Positions 9,038 to 18,773 of a DNA stretch of 64,000 nt are shown piece after piece. A program made the translations under genes and the position numbers. The stretch is taken from assembly GCF_905397285.1 (NCBI RefSeq), contig NZ_CAJPUX010000001.1:558001-622000 (forward strand), in the 5' to 3' direction. The stretch comes from Cupriavidus plantarum (GTDB taxonomy: Bacteria; Pseudomonadota; Gammaproteobacteria; Burkholderiales; Burkholderiaceae). The notes under the pieces are model-generated. The model was not told where the DNA came from and made no database searches. It saw only the letters and a list, made by a program, of their open reading frames with translations. Numbering within the stretch: position 1 is the stretch's first letter; each line of letters begins with the position of its first letter.

Positions 9038-10272
9038 TTCAGAACTGTCTCAGTCAGCCCGGAGACAGCCAGTGTGCTTTCGCGCCCGAGGGCGCGCGAG
9101 CCGTAGGTAAACGCCGGGCCATCCTGTTCTGCGCGAACACCGCATGGTCGATGGTCCGCTTTCGCCGCGGCATGCTGACCGCGCTGATCCGCGACGGCTA
9201 CGAGGTGCATGTCGTGGCGCCCGAGGACGGCGAAGCGGCGTCGCTGCGCGCGATGGGTTGCGTGTTCCATCCGATGACGATGGCGGCGCAGGGCCGCAAT
9301 CCGATCGAGGACCTGAAGCTGGTCGCGCGGCTGCTGGCGCTGTACCGTCGCGTGAAACCGGCGCTGATTTTTCATTACACGATCAAGCCGAACATCTATG
9401 GCTCGATCGCGGCGCGGCTCGCGGGCGTTCCGTCGATCGCGGTGACGACGGGCCTCGGTTACGTGTTCATCAACAAGGGTCTCGTGTCGAGCCTGAGCAA
9501 GCTGCTGTATCGCATCTCGCTGCGGTTTTCGGGGCAGGTCTGGTTCCTCAATCAGGAGGACCGCAGCGCGTTCGTGTCGGCGGGGCTCGTCGAGAGCGGC
9601 AAGTGCACGGTGCTGCCGGGTGAAGGGATCGACCTCGAGTTCTTCGCGCCGGTGCCGCGGCCGGAATGCGCGGAAAGCGCGGACTCAGCGAAGGAGGCCA
9701 AAGAGGAGAAGGGCGAGGGCGATGGCCCGTTCTGCTTCCTGCTGATCGCGCGCATGTTGTGGGACAAGGGCATCGGCGAGTATGTGGCCGCCGCGCGCGC
9801 GTTGAAGGCCAGGTACCGGAACCTCCGGTTCGTGCTGGCCGGTCCGTCGGGCGGCGACAACCCGAGCGCGATTCCGCAGAGCCAGGTGGACGCCTGGGTC
9901 AAGGAAGGTGTCGTCGAATACTTGGGAATGTTGGCCGATATTCGTCCGATGATCGGCGCGGCGGACTGTGTAGTGTTGCCGTCCTACCGCGAAGGCATCC
10001 CGCGGGCACTGCTGGAAGCCGCCGCCATGGAACGCCCCGTGGTGGCCACGGCGGTGCCGGGATGCATGGATGTGGTCGACAACGGACAGACCGGTCTCCT
10101 GTGCCGCGAGCGCGATCCGCGCGACCTCGCGGCCAAGATGGAGGAAATGATCCTCCGCGATCGGGACGATGTGCGGGAAATGGGTGCGGCCGGGCGAGCA
10201 AAAATGCGGCGGCACTTCGACGAGAAATTCGTGATCGAGCATTATCGAAACGTCATTCACGAACTCGTTTAG
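9034..10272 (+). CDS. GT4-family glycosyltransferase
   Basis: About 412-residue GT-B glycosyltransferase of family 4, probably adding one sugar of the polysaccharide repeat at the inner membrane. The N-terminal Rossmann domain carries FCANTAWSMVRFRRGM and the HYTIKPNIYGSIAA segment seen in undecaprenyl-linked galactosyl- or acetylhexosaminyl-transferases. The C-terminal domain has RMLWDKGIGEYV, PSYREGIPRALLEAAAM and the E(x7)E motif. The GTG at 9034 overlaps the rfbC stop and is preferred to longer upstream frames. An unusual acidic, lysine-rich linker (about residues 210-232, around 9665-9730) separates the two domains. Donor and acceptor cannot be read from sequence. Confidence 0.85.
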   Translation: MIQNCLSQPGDSQCAFAPEGARAVGKRRAILFCANTAWSMVRFRRGMLTALIRDGYEVHVVAPEDGEAASLRAMGCVFHPMTMAAQGRNPIEDLKLVARLLALYRRVKPALIFHYTIKPNIYGSIAARLAGVPSIAVTTGLGYVFINKGLVSSLSKLLYRISLRFSGQVWFLNQEDRSAFVSAGLVESGKCTVLPGEGIDLEFFAPVPRPECAESADSAKEAKEEKGEGDGPFCFLLIARMLWDKGIGEYVAAARALKARYRNLRFVLAGPSGGDNPSAIPQSQVDAWVKEGVVEYLGMLADIRPMIGAADCVVLPSYREGIPRALLEAAAMERPVVATAVPGCMDVVDNGQTGLLCRERDPRDLAAKMEEMILRDRDDVREMGAAGRAKMRRHFDEKFVIEHYRNVIHELV

Positions 10273-10311
10273 CGCGTGTTCGTTGCAATGACGCGATGCA
10301 TGAAATAGCAA

Positions 10312-10338
10312 CGATCCATGCGGATCCGAAATGGATCG
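10312..10338 (+). repeat. Hairpin ahead of manC
   Basis: The 115-base gap before manC contains CGATCCAT (10312-10319) and its exact complement ATGGATCG (10331-10338) around an 11-base loop that itself holds the palindrome CGGATCCG (10321-10328). No T-run follows, so it is unlikely to stop transcription. It could tune the boundary between the rhamnose and mannose/fucose segments. Confidence 0.5.
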
Positions 10339-10387
10339 CGTGGGTCGCGATGGAATTTGAATTAGCCGGACGCTGGAGCTAGCGATT

Positions 10388-11806
10388 GTGATGACTTTTG
10401 TTCCTGTGATTCTCTCGGGCGGTGCGGGTACCAGACTGTGGCCAGTGTCCCGCGAACTGCATCCGAAGCCGTTCATCCGGCTCGCGGATTCGCATAGCCT
10501 GCTGCAGAAGACGTTTCTGCGGGCGGCGGCATTGCCCGACGTTACCGAAGTCCTGACGGTGACCAACCGCGACCTGTTCTTCAAGACGGAAGACGAGTAT
10601 CGCGAGGTCAACGATGCGGGGCTCGTGACGTCCTATCTGCTGGAGCCGTTCGGCCGCAATACCTCGGCCGCGATCGCCGCCGCCGCCGTCGATGTGGCGG
10701 AGCGCCATGGCGAGGATGCGACGCTGCTGATCCTGGCCGCCGATCATGTGATCAAGGATCAGGCCGCCTTCGCCGCGGCGATTGCCCAGGCGCGCGCACT
10801 GGCGGCGCAGGGCCAGCTCGTGACGCTCGGCATCCAGCCGGAAGGGCCGGAGACCGGCTATGGCTATATCGAAGCGGACGGCGCGAAGGTGCTGCGGTTC
10901 GTCGAGAAGCCTTCGCTTGAGAAGGCCACCGAGTACTGCGCCAGCGGCCGGTATTTCTGGAACGCCGGAATTTTCTGCTTCCGCGCCGGCACGGTGCTCA
11001 GCCAGCTGGCTCAGCATGCGCCCGAGGTCCTCGACGCCGTGCGCGCGTGCATGGCCGCATCGAAGGTGCTGCGCGGCGACCGCACGGTGCAGCGCACGCT
11101 GGACCCGCATGCGTTCGAGCAGGCGCCCAACATCTCCATCGACTATGCGCTGATGGAAAAGTCGTCGGATGTGGGTGTGGTGCCGTGTGAGATCGGCTGG
11201 AGCGACGTGGGCTCGTGGAGCGCCATCAGCGACATGACCGATGCCGACGCCTGCGGCAACAAGGTGGAGGGCGAAGCGCTGCTGCACGACGCGGCGAACT
11301 GCTATGTGCGTAGCGAGGACCGGCTGGTGAGCCTCGTCGGCACCAGCGACCTGATCGTCGTCGATACCGCGGATGCGCTGCTCGTGGCGGACAAGTCCCG
11401 CGCGCAGGAAGTGAAGGAAATCGTCCGGCAACTGAATGCCCAGGGGCACGCGGCCAGCAAGATCCATCGCAAGGTCCATCGTCCGTGGGGCACGTACACC
11501 GTACTGGAAGGCGGCACGCGATTCAAGATCAAGCGCATCGAGGTCAAGCCCGGTGCGTCGCTGTCGCTTCAGATGCATTACCACCGAAGCGAACACTGGA
11601 TCGTCGTGAGCGGCATGGCGAAGGTGATCAACGGTGAAAAGGAAATGCTCGTCAATACGAACGAGTCGACTTACATTCCGGCTGGCAATCGCCACCGGCT
11701 TGAAAACCCGGGCAAGCTGCCACTGGTCATGATCGAGGTCCAGTGCGGGGATTATCTCGAAGAGGACGACATCGTCCGTTTCGAGGACTCCTACGGCAGA
11801 ACTTAA
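10388..11806 (+). CDS. manC: Mannose-1-phosphate guanylyltransferase / mannose-6-phosphate isomerase
   Basis: 472-residue bifunctional type II enzyme. The N-terminal two thirds is a nucleotidyltransferase with [13 protein letters not shown] (residues 11-23), [13 protein letters not shown] and FVEKPS, and makes GDP-mannose. The C-terminal third is a cupin phosphomannose isomerase domain with [16 protein letters not shown] and [17 protein letters not shown] 10388 and ATG 10391 both fit; a GGAG at 10374 slightly favours the GTG. Its product feeds gmd directly downstream, and manB (36199) would supply mannose-1-phosphate. Confidence 0.95.
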   Translation: MMTFVPVILSGGAGTRLWPVSRELHPKPFIRLADSHSLLQKTFLRAAALPDVTEVLTVTNRDLFFKTEDEYREVNDAGLVTSYLLEPFGRNTSAAIAAAAVDVAERHGEDATLLILAADHVIKDQAAFAAAIAQARALAAQGQLVTLGIQPEGPETGYGYIEADGAKVLRFVEKPSLEKATEYCASGRYFWNAGIFCFRAGTVLSQLAQHAPEVLDAVRACMAASKVLRGDRTVQRTLDPHAFEQAPNISIDYALMEKSSDVGVVPCEIGWSDVGSWSAISDMTDADACGNKVEGEALLHDAANCYVRSEDRLVSLVGTSDLIVVDTADALLVADKSRAQEVKEIVRQLNAQGHAASKIHRKVHRPWGTYTVLEGGTRFKIKRIEVKPGASLSLQMHYHRSEHWIVVSGMAKVINGEKEMLVNTNESTYIPAGNRHRLENPGKLPLVMIEVQCGDYLEEDDIVRFEDSYGRT

Positions 11807-11820
11807 GAACAGGATACGCC

Positions 11821-12951
11821 ATGAAGAAGGTCGCGCTTATTACAGGAATTACCGGTCAGGACGGAGCCTATCTCGCAGAGTTCCTCCTGAACAAGGGCTA
11901 TGAAGTGCACGGCATCAAACGCCGCGCGTCGCTGTTCAATACCGATCGTATCGACCATCTGTATCAGGACCCGCACGTCGATCACCGCAACTTCATCCTC
12001 CATTACGGAGATCTGACCGATTCGACCAACCTGATCCGCATCATCCAGCAGGTGCAGCCGGACGAGCTCTATAACCTGGGCGCGCAGTCCCACGTTGCCG
12101 TGTCGTTCGATAGCCCCGAGTACACCGCGAACAGCGATGCGCTGGGCACGCTGCGTCTGCTCGAGGCCATCCGCATCCTGGGTCTGGAAAAGAAGACGCG
12201 CTTCTACCAGGCCTCGACGTCCGAGCTCTACGGTCTGGTGCAGGAGATTCCGCAGAAGGAAACCACGCCGTTCTATCCGCGTTCGCCGTATGCGGTGGCC
12301 AAGCTCTACGGCTACTGGATCACCGTGAACTATCGCGAGTCGTACGGCATGTACGCGTGCAACGGCATCCTGTTCAACCACGAGTCGCCGCTGCGCGGCG
12401 AGACCTTCGTCACGCGCAAGATCACGCGCGCGGTCAGCCGTATCGCGCTCGGCCTGCAGGACTGCGTGTACCTCGGGAACCTGAACAGCCTGCGTGATTG
12501 GGGCCATGCCCGCGATTACGTGGAAATGCAGTGGATGATGCTGCAACAGCAGCAGCCCGAAGACTTCGTCATCGCGACGGGCGTCCAGTACTCGGTGCGC
12601 GACTTCGTGCGCATCGCCGCGGCGGAGCTGGGTATCACCGTGCGCTTCGAGGGCGAAGGCGTCGACGAAATCGGTATCGTGGACAGCGTCGATGCGGATA
12701 AAGCGGCGGCATCCGGCCTGAAGGTGACCGTGGGCCAGACCGTCGTCCGCGTGGATCCGCGCTATTTCCGTCCCGCCGAAGTGGAGACGCTGCTGGGCGA
12801 TCCGACCAAGGCGCGCGAGAAGCTGGGCTGGACCCCGCGCACGACGTTCCAGGAACTGGTGCGCGAGATGGTGGAGGCCGACTTCAACCTCGCCCGCCGC
12901 GACAACCTGGTTCAGGAAGCAGGCTTCAAGGCCTTCAACTATCACGAGTAA
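11821..12951 (+). CDS. gmd: GDP-mannose 4,6-dehydratase
   Basis: 376-residue dehydratase that makes GDP-4-keto-6-deoxymannose. Motifs visible are the Rossmann [14 protein letters not shown] (residues 7-20), the QASTSELYG catalytic Ser/Glu stretch and [10 protein letters not shown] with the Tyr-Lys pair, followed by the [10 protein letters not shown] segment diagnostic for Gmd. The ATG at 11821 lies behind AACAGGATACGCC and gives the standard N-terminus; the longer frame is rejected. Fcl follows after 7 bases. Confidence 0.96.
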   Translation: MKKVALITGITGQDGAYLAEFLLNKGYEVHGIKRRASLFNTDRIDHLYQDPHVDHRNFILHYGDLTDSTNLIRIIQQVQPDELYNLGAQSHVAVSFDSPEYTANSDALGTLRLLEAIRILGLEKKTRFYQASTSELYGLVQEIPQKETTPFYPRSPYAVAKLYGYWITVNYRESYGMYACNGILFNHESPLRGETFVTRKITRAVSRIALGLQDCVYLGNLNSLRDWGHARDYVEMQWMMLQQQQPEDFVIATGVQYSVRDFVRIAAAELGITVRFEGEGVDEIGIVDSVDADKAAASGLKVTVGQTVVRVDPRYFRPAEVETLLGDPTKAREKLGWTPRTTFQELVREMVEADFNLARRDNLVQEAGFKAFNYHE

Positions 12952-12958
12952 GCGAGCG

Positions 12959-13900
12959 ATGAATCCTCAAGCCAAGATCTATGTGGCCGGTCATCGCGGC
13001 CTGGCCGGTTCGGCCATCGTCCGCCGTCTGCGCGCGGCCGGTTACGACAACCTCGTCCAGCGCACGCACGCGGAACTCGACCTGACCAATCAGGCCGCGG
13101 TGGACGCGTTCTTCGAAGCGGAACGCCCGGAATACGTGTTCCTCGCCGCGGCGAAGGTGGGCGGCATCCACGCGAACGATACGTACCCGGCCGAGTTCCT
13201 TCGCGACAACCTGGCGATCCAGACCAACGTGATCCACGCGGCGTGGAAGAACGGCACGCGCAAGCTGGCGTTTCTCGGGTCGTCGTGCATCTACCCGAAG
13301 TTCGCGCCGCAGCCGATGCCGGAAAGCTCGCTGCTGACCGGTGCGCTGGAGCCGACCAACGAGTGGTACGCGGTGGCCAAGATCGCGGGCATCAAGATGT
13401 GCCAGGCGTATCGCCGCCAGTACGGCTTCGACGCGATTTCGCTGATGCCCACGAATCTCTACGGTCCCGGCGACAACTTCGACCTGCAGAACTCGCACGT
13501 CCTGCCGGCGCTGCTGCGCAAGTTCCATGAAGCCAAGGCGCGAGGCGACAGCGAAGTGGTGGTGTGGGGCACGGGCACGCCGCGCCGCGAATTCATGCAC
13601 GTGGACGATCTCGGCGCCGCCGCGGTGTTCCTGATGGAAACCTACTCGGACGAAGACTTCGTCAACGTGGGGGTCGGCAGCGATGTCTCGATCCGCGAAC
13701 TGGCCGACATCGTCAAGGACGTCACGGGTTTCCAAGGCAACATCGTGCAGGACACGAGCAAGCCGGACGGCACGCCGCGCAAGTTGATGGACGTCGGCCG
13801 CCTGAGCGCGCTTGGCTGGCATGCGAAGGTCGAACTGCGCGAAGGCATTGCGCAGACCTACGCATGGTTCGTCGAACACTACGGCGGCCAGAGCGCCTAG
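12959..13900 (+). CDS. fcl: GDP-L-fucose synthase
   Basis: 313-residue epimerase/reductase that converts GDP-4-keto-6-deoxymannose to GDP-L-fucose with NADPH. It has [14 protein letters not shown] near the N-terminus, [10 protein letters not shown] with the active-site Ser and Cys, and [12 protein letters not shown] with Tyr and Lys. Together with manC and gmd it completes the GDP-fucose route. The fucosyltransferase-like gene at 17895 is the obvious consumer. Confidence 0.96.
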   Translation: MNPQAKIYVAGHRGLAGSAIVRRLRAAGYDNLVQRTHAELDLTNQAAVDAFFEAERPEYVFLAAAKVGGIHANDTYPAEFLRDNLAIQTNVIHAAWKNGTRKLAFLGSSCIYPKFAPQPMPESSLLTGALEPTNEWYAVAKIAGIKMCQAYRRQYGFDAISLMPTNLYGPGDNFDLQNSHVLPALLRKFHEAKARGDSEVVVWGTGTPRREFMHVDDLGAAAVFLMETYSDEDFVNVGVGSDVSIRELADIVKDVTGFQGNIVQDTSKPDGTPRKLMDVGRLSALGWHAKVELREGIAQTYAWFVEHYGGQSA

Positions 13901-13925
13901 ATCTTTCGCTGCCTACAGCTCACAC

Positions 13926-14762
13926 ATGAACGTCAGTGACAATTTAACCGTCCTGGAAAACGGACGGTCGGCCAGGAATTACTGGGCGGATTTCTTCAAG
14001 CACCGCGAACTGCTGTACTTCCTCGCGTGGCGGGACATTCTCGTCCGCTACAAGCAGACGCTCGTGGGCGCGGGATGGGTGCTGATCCGTCCGTTCCTGA
14101 CCATGCTCGTCTTTACGGTCGTGTTCGGCAAGATCGCCGGCCTGTCGGCTTCGACGGGCCCCGTGCCGTATTCGCTCGTGGTGTTCGCGGGCATGCTGCC
14201 GTGGTTCTTCTTCTCGAACTCGCTGACCGATTGCAGCAACAGTCTGGTGACGAACGCGCAGCTGCTGTCGAAGGTCTATTTCCCACGGCTGATCGTGCCG
14301 TTCAGCACGATGCTGGTCAGCCTCGTGGACTTCATGATCTCCGGGATCCTGCTCGTCGGACTGATGCTCTGGTATGGGCATCTGCCCGACTGGCACATGC
14401 TGTTCCTGCCGTTCTTCGTGGTGCTCGCGGCGATGTTCTCGATGGGGCTGGGCCTGTGGGCCGCTGCGCTGAACGTCCGCTATCGCGACTTCCGCCACCT
14501 CATCCCGTTCTTCCTGCAGCTGGGCATCTACGTGTCGCCGGTCGGCTACGCGTCGAACCTGATTCCCGAGAAGTGGCGCGTGTTTTATTCGTTCAATCCC
14601 CTCGTGGGCATCATCGAAGGTTTCCGCTGGTGCATCCTCGGTGAGGGCACGCATATCTACTGGCCGAGCGTCGCCATTTCCGCGGCTGCGGGACTGGTGC
14701 TCACGATCAGCGGCATTCGGTATTTCCGGAAGGCCGAAGCCAGTTTTGCGGATGTGATCTGA
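13926..14762 (+). CDS. wzm: Polysaccharide ABC exporter, permease subunit (Wzm)
   Basis: 278-residue ABC-2 type permease. After a soluble N-terminus with the amphipathic segment ending in WRDILVRYKQTLVGAGW come about six hydrophobic helices. The conserved LVGAGWVLIRPF stretch and the SPVGYASNLIP motif before the last helices are typical of O-antigen/teichoic-acid exporters. The ATG at 13926 gives the family length; the frame extends upstream into fcl but is not conserved. Wzt starts 2 bases after its stop, forming the usual exporter pair that moves undecaprenyl-linked polymer across the inner membrane. Confidence 0.93.
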   Translation: MNVSDNLTVLENGRSARNYWADFFKHRELLYFLAWRDILVRYKQTLVGAGWVLIRPFLTMLVFTVVFGKIAGLSASTGPVPYSLVVFAGMLPWFFFSNSLTDCSNSLVTNAQLLSKVYFPRLIVPFSTMLVSLVDFMISGILLVGLMLWYGHLPDWHMLFLPFFVVLAAMFSMGLGLWAAALNVRYRDFRHLIPFFLQLGIYVSPVGYASNLIPEKWRVFYSFNPLVGIIEGFRWCILGEGTHIYWPSVAISAAAGLVLTISGIRYFRKAEASFADVI

Positions 14763-14764
14763 CT

Positions 14765-16084
14765 ATGACAGTTGCGGTAAAGGTTGAGAACCTCTCCAAG
14801 AAATACCGGATCAATCATGTCGTCGGCAGCCAGCCGCGCTCGATCCGCGAAGCCGTAGGCCAGAAGCTCGGCAGCCTGTTGCCGTTCGGCCGGCAGTCCG
14901 CGCATGGCCTGGATGCCACGGGCGCCACCAAGTCGGTGGAAGACTTCTACGCGCTCCGCGATGTTTCCTTCGAGATCAAGGAGGGCGAGCGCATCGCCAT
15001 CATCGGCGGCAACGGCGCGGGGAAGTCCACGCTGCTGAAGATCCTGAGCCGCATCACCGAGCCCAGCTCGGGCACCGTGGCGATTCGCGGCAAGGTGTCG
15101 AGCCTGCTCGAGGTCGGCACGGGCTTCCACCCGGAGCTGACGGGGCGCGAGAACATCTTCCTGAACGGCGCCATCCTCGGCATGCCGCGCGCGGAAATCC
15201 TGCGCAAGTTCGATGAGATCGTGGATTTTTCCGGCGTGGAAAAATTCATCGACACGCCGGTGAAGTTCTATTCCAGCGGCATGTACGTGCGCCTGGCGTT
15301 CTCCGTGTCCGCGTGGCTCGATCCAGACATCCTGATCGTGGACGAGGTGCTGTCCGTGGGCGATCAGGCGTTCCAGAAGCGATGCATGGAGCGGATGAAG
15401 GAACTGACGAGCTCCGGCCGCACCGTGCTGTTCGTCAGCCACAGCATGGCCGCAGTGAAGTCGATGTGCGAGAAGGCGCTGTACCTCAAGAAGGGCGAGG
15501 TGGTTGCGTTTTCCGCGGTGGATGACGTCGCCGTGTCGTACACCCGCACGATCTCGGAGGAGGCGGGCGAGTCGGCGTGGCACAAGCCGACGTTCTCGCT
15601 GCCGGACCCGGAGATCGACGTCCAGATCGACTGCGCCGACTATATCGAATGCATGGGCGGCATGATCGCCGACCAGAACGGCGCCCCGACGGCCCATCTG
15701 GATATCGACAAGCCGTTCAGCATCGTCCTGCGCTACCGCATCAAGCGCGCCGTACCGTACCGCGTGGTTCCGAACTTCCACTTCTACGACGAGGCCGGCG
15801 GGCGCGTGTTCATCTCGTTCCCGGAGACCCCTGCGATGAGCGAAGTCGGTGACTACGAGGTCGTCTGTCATATCGATCCGTTCCAGTTCAACAACGGACG
15901 GTTTAGCGTGATGCCCGCGCTCAGCAGCTACGAGATGGAGAATCCGCTGCACTTCGCGCTGTTCAATGCGCTGCGCTTCGAGGTGCACGAGCCGAACAAC
16001 TCCGATCCGCGCCGGCATGGCTGGGGCGGCGGCCTGCCCGGCGTGTCGCGGCCGCGGCTGAAGTGGGATTGCACCCGGCTCTGA
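14765..16084 (+). CDS. wzt: Polysaccharide ABC exporter, ATPase with C-terminal glycan-binding domain (Wzt)
   Basis: 439-residue ATPase. Walker A is GGNGAGKST (residues 81-89), the signature is YSSGM (169-173) and Walker B is ILIVDE (189-194), followed by the His switch FVSHS. Beyond about residue 275 is a beta-rich C-terminal domain of the kind that in E. coli O9a-type systems recognises the finished, capped glycan. That domain implies an O-antigen with a terminal modification. Two methyltransferase genes follow at once and are candidates for making that cap. Confidence 0.93.
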   Translation: MTVAVKVENLSKKYRINHVVGSQPRSIREAVGQKLGSLLPFGRQSAHGLDATGATKSVEDFYALRDVSFEIKEGERIAIIGGNGAGKSTLLKILSRITEPSSGTVAIRGKVSSLLEVGTGFHPELTGRENIFLNGAILGMPRAEILRKFDEIVDFSGVEKFIDTPVKFYSSGMYVRLAFSVSAWLDPDILIVDEVLSVGDQAFQKRCMERMKELTSSGRTVLFVSHSMAAVKSMCEKALYLKKGEVVAFSAVDDVAVSYTRTISEEAGESAWHKPTFSLPDPEIDVQIDCADYIECMGGMIADQNGAPTAHLDIDKPFSIVLRYRIKRAVPYRVVPNFHFYDEAGGRVFISFPETPAMSEVGDYEVVCHIDPFQFNNGRFSVMPALSSYEMENPLHFALFNALRFEVHEPNNSDPRRHGWGGGLPGVSRPRLKWDCTRL

Positions 16085-16128
16085 GGGCCGCGGGATCGAG
16101 GAGTGTTTTGGATGTGGAGAGTTCAGGC

Positions 16129-16872
16129 ATGTTGAAGCAATTACTGGGAAGCGTGTGGGGCAAGCCTTCCCGCGACGAGGGGGCATCGGCGACGCCCGCG
16201 GGCGAGCCGGGCGAAGCGTTCCGGCGGTCGTTCGCGCAGGCGGGCGAGGACATGATTGTCGACTTCGTGTTCCGCGCGATCGGCGTCGACAAGCCGACCT
16301 ACCTCGACATCGGCGCGCATCACCCCACGCACCTGAGCAACACACAGTTTTTCTATGCAACGGGCTCGCGGGGTGTCAATGTCGAACCCGATCCGGACCT
16401 GTTCGCGGCGTTTCCCGCGCAGCGTCCCGAAGACACCAATCTCAATATCGGAATCGGTGACGGCGGCGGCGCGTCGCTGCCGTTCCACGTGATGTCCACG
16501 CGGACGCTGAACACCTTCTCCAGCGAGGAGGCGAAGCGTTATGCGGAGACTGGCCTGCACCGCATCGAGCGCGTCATCGACGTGCCCGTGGTGAACATCA
16601 ACGACGTCATCGCGCGGCACTTCGGAGGCAAGGCACCCGACTTCCTGTCCGTCGACGTCGAAGGGCTCGATGTCGAGATCGTCAAGAGCCTCGACCTCTC
16701 GCGTTATCGTCCCGTGGTGATGTGCGTGGAGACGCTGACCTTCAGCGAAACGAGGGAAGAGGTCAAGCTGTCCGAAGTCGGCGAGTATCTGGCCGGACAC
16801 GGATACTTCCCCTATGCGGATACGTATATCAATACGATCTTTGTCGATAATTCCCGATGGCGAAATCGGTAG
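16129..16872 (+). CDS. FkbM-family methyltransferase
   Basis: 247-residue S-adenosylmethionine-dependent O-methyltransferase of the FkbM family. The sequence has RRSFAQAGEDMIVDF, YLDIGAHHPTHLSNT (the SAM-binding loop), VNVEPDPDLFAAF and the C-terminal PDFLSVDVEGLDVEIVKS motif. The ATG at 16129 sits seven bases after a GGAGAG site, so I prefer it to the GTG at 16063. Its end overlaps the next methyltransferase by 16 bases. Family members methylate sugars or hydroxy groups in many surface glycans; the target here is inferred to be the polysaccharide. Confidence 0.88.
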   Translation: MLKQLLGSVWGKPSRDEGASATPAGEPGEAFRRSFAQAGEDMIVDFVFRAIGVDKPTYLDIGAHHPTHLSNTQFFYATGSRGVNVEPDPDLFAAFPAQRPEDTNLNIGIGDGGGASLPFHVMSTRTLNTFSSEEAKRYAETGLHRIERVIDVPVVNINDVIARHFGGKAPDFLSVDVEGLDVEIVKSLDLSRYRPVVMCVETLTFSETREEVKLSEVGEYLAGHGYFPYADTYINTIFVDNSRWRNR

Positions 16873-17840
16873 CCGTGATGCAGATGAGACCTTTGATTGC
16901 GAGAGCAGTGCAGCCTTTTCAGCATGTGCTCTTGAAACTCCTGACGCTTTCCGTCCGGCTCGGCGCACGACCTTCGGGCAGCGAGTTCAGGACGCTCGCG
17001 CTCCGCGTCCTCGCCGCGCAGCCGGCGCTCGCGATGCCCCTCGGGCAGGGCCTGGCCACGGCCAGCGCCGAGAACGCGAAGGGCGTCCTGCAGGGATTGC
17101 TTGGCGACACGCGCGCGGTCGATACCGCGCACGACAGCATCGACGAACTCGTCAATTTCTCGGCCTACTGGCGCAATGACTGGGTCGCGCAGAAGGCGGC
17201 GTCGGTGCCGGCCGGAGCGCGGGTGCTCGACGCCGGCGCGGGGCAGTGCCAGTACAAGCCGCTGTTCGCGCATGCCCGCTACCAGGCGCAGGACTTCGCG
17301 CAGTACGGCGGGACCGAGCAGGGACCGCTGCAGGAGACCTGGCAGTATCCGAAACTCGACTACGTGTGCGACATCACCAGCATTCCGGTCGAAGATGGCA
17401 GCTTCGATGCGGTGATCTGCACGGAGGTGCTCGAGCATGTGCCCGACCCCGTGGCCGCCGTGCGCGAGCTGTGTCGCGTCACGCGCGAAGGCGGCCGGCT
17501 ATTCATTTCGGCGCCGCTTGGCAGCGGTATCCATCAGGAGCCATACCACTACTTCGGCGGATTCTCGCCGTACTTCTACAAGAAGTACCTCGAGGCATTC
17601 GGCTGCGAGATCGTCGAGATCCGGCCGTTGGGCGGCCTGTTCCGGCATGTCGCGCAGGAAGTGCATCGTGCCGCCCGCACCATGGAAGCCGACGGCGAGG
17701 CGATGACCGGCGAGCGCCGCTACGTGATGATGGACTGGCTCCCTCGCATGCTGAGCGAGATGGACAACAAATACTTCGTGGAACAGTTCACGGTAGGCTA
17801 CCTCGTGGAAGCCCGCAAGCGCGAACAGGCGGCGGCCTGA
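16857..17840 (+). CDS. Class I SAM-dependent methyltransferase
   Basis: 327-residue protein with a type-11 methyltransferase core at about residues 115-235: VLDAGAGQCQYKP (SAM loop), VCDITSIPVEDGSFDAVICT and EVLEHVPDPVAAVREL. The N-terminal hundred residues are helical and not recognised. It overlaps the FkbM gene, so the two are translated together, and the pair sits between the exporter and the fucosyltransferase. A role in methylating the polysaccharide, perhaps at the chain end, is inferred from context only. Confidence 0.83.
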   Translation: MAKSVAVMQMRPLIARAVQPFQHVLLKLLTLSVRLGARPSGSEFRTLALRVLAAQPALAMPLGQGLATASAENAKGVLQGLLGDTRAVDTAHDSIDELVNFSAYWRNDWVAQKAASVPAGARVLDAGAGQCQYKPLFAHARYQAQDFAQYGGTEQGPLQETWQYPKLDYVCDITSIPVEDGSFDAVICTEVLEHVPDPVAAVRELCRVTREGGRLFISAPLGSGIHQEPYHYFGGFSPYFYKKYLEAFGCEIVEIRPLGGLFRHVAQEVHRAARTMEADGEAMTGERRYVMMDWLPRMLSEMDNKYFVEQFTVGYLVEARKREQAAA

Positions 17841-17894
17841 TACGCCGTCCGCCCGATACGCCGTCCGCAGCCGGAAACCAGAATATTGACCCAC

Positions 17895-18773
17895 ATGATC
17901 ATTGCGAACCTCATTGGCGGCCTGGGAAACCAGATGTTCCAGTACGCGACAGGCCGCGCCGTCGCCCATCGCCACAACGTGCCCCTGTTGCTCGATGCGA
18001 GCGGATTCGCGCACTATGAGCTGCGCCGCTACGAGCTCGACGAGCTCTCGATACAGGCGCGCGTGGCCACCGAGGACGATCTGGCGCGCGCGGGCATCAA
18101 GCCCAAGGCGCCTACGCTGCTGAACCGCGCGAAGAAGGCGCTCGGGATCGATCGCGCGCCCAACCTGCTGAAAGAAGCGTCCTTCACGTACGATCCGCGG
18201 ATCGAGCAGGTCACGCCGCCCGCCTATCTTGACGGCTACTGGCAGAGCGAGCGTTACTTCTCCGACATCGCCGACCTGTTACGGCAGGAGTTCATGCTCG
18301 CCAGCCCGCTCGACGCCGCGAACGAACGTATCGCGACGCAGATTCGCGAGGCGGGCCCGAATGCTGTGTCGCTGCACATCCGCCGGGGCGACTACGTGAG
18401 CAACCCGCACACAGCGCAATACCATGGCGTCTGCTCGCTCGACTACTACCGCGCCGCGGTGGAGCATGTGGCGGCGCGCATCGCCGCGCCGCGGTTCTTC
18501 GTGTTCTCCGACGACCACGCGTGGGTGACCGAGAACTTCAAGCTCGAGCATCCCGTGGTGCTGGTCGATGTGAACGGCGCTGACCGTGGCGTCTGCGACA
18601 TGGCGCTGATGAAGGCGTGCCGTCATCACATCATCGCCAACAGTTCGTTCAGCTGGTGGGGCGCATGGCTCAATCCGCATGCGGACAAGATCGTCGTGGC
18701 GCCGCAGCGCTGGTTCAGCGGCGCGTCGAACGACACGACCGACCTGATCCCGACTTCGTGGGTCCGACTATGA
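17895..18773 (+). CDS. GT11-family alpha-1,2-fucosyltransferase-like protein
   Basis: 292-residue glycosyltransferase of family 11, whose members move L-fucose from GDP-fucose mostly in alpha-1,2 linkage. The N-terminal LIGGLGNQMFQYATGRA (residues 6-22) and the HIRRGDYV motif (161-168), which binds GDP, are diagnostic, as is SSFSWWGAWL near the C-terminus. ATG 17895 gives the clean family start; a TTG at 17886 is possible. GDP-fucose would come from gmd and fcl upstream. The last bases overlap the start of the next gene (TATGA). Confidence 0.9.
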   Translation: MIIANLIGGLGNQMFQYATGRAVAHRHNVPLLLDASGFAHYELRRYELDELSIQARVATEDDLARAGIKPKAPTLLNRAKKALGIDRAPNLLKEASFTYDPRIEQVTPPAYLDGYWQSERYFSDIADLLRQEFMLASPLDAANERIATQIREAGPNAVSLHIRRGDYVSNPHTAQYHGVCSLDYYRAAVEHVAARIAAPRFFVFSDDHAWVTENFKLEHPVVLVDVNGADRGVCDMALMKACRHHIIANSSFSWWGAWLNPHADKIVVAPQRWFSGASNDTTDLIPTSWVRL

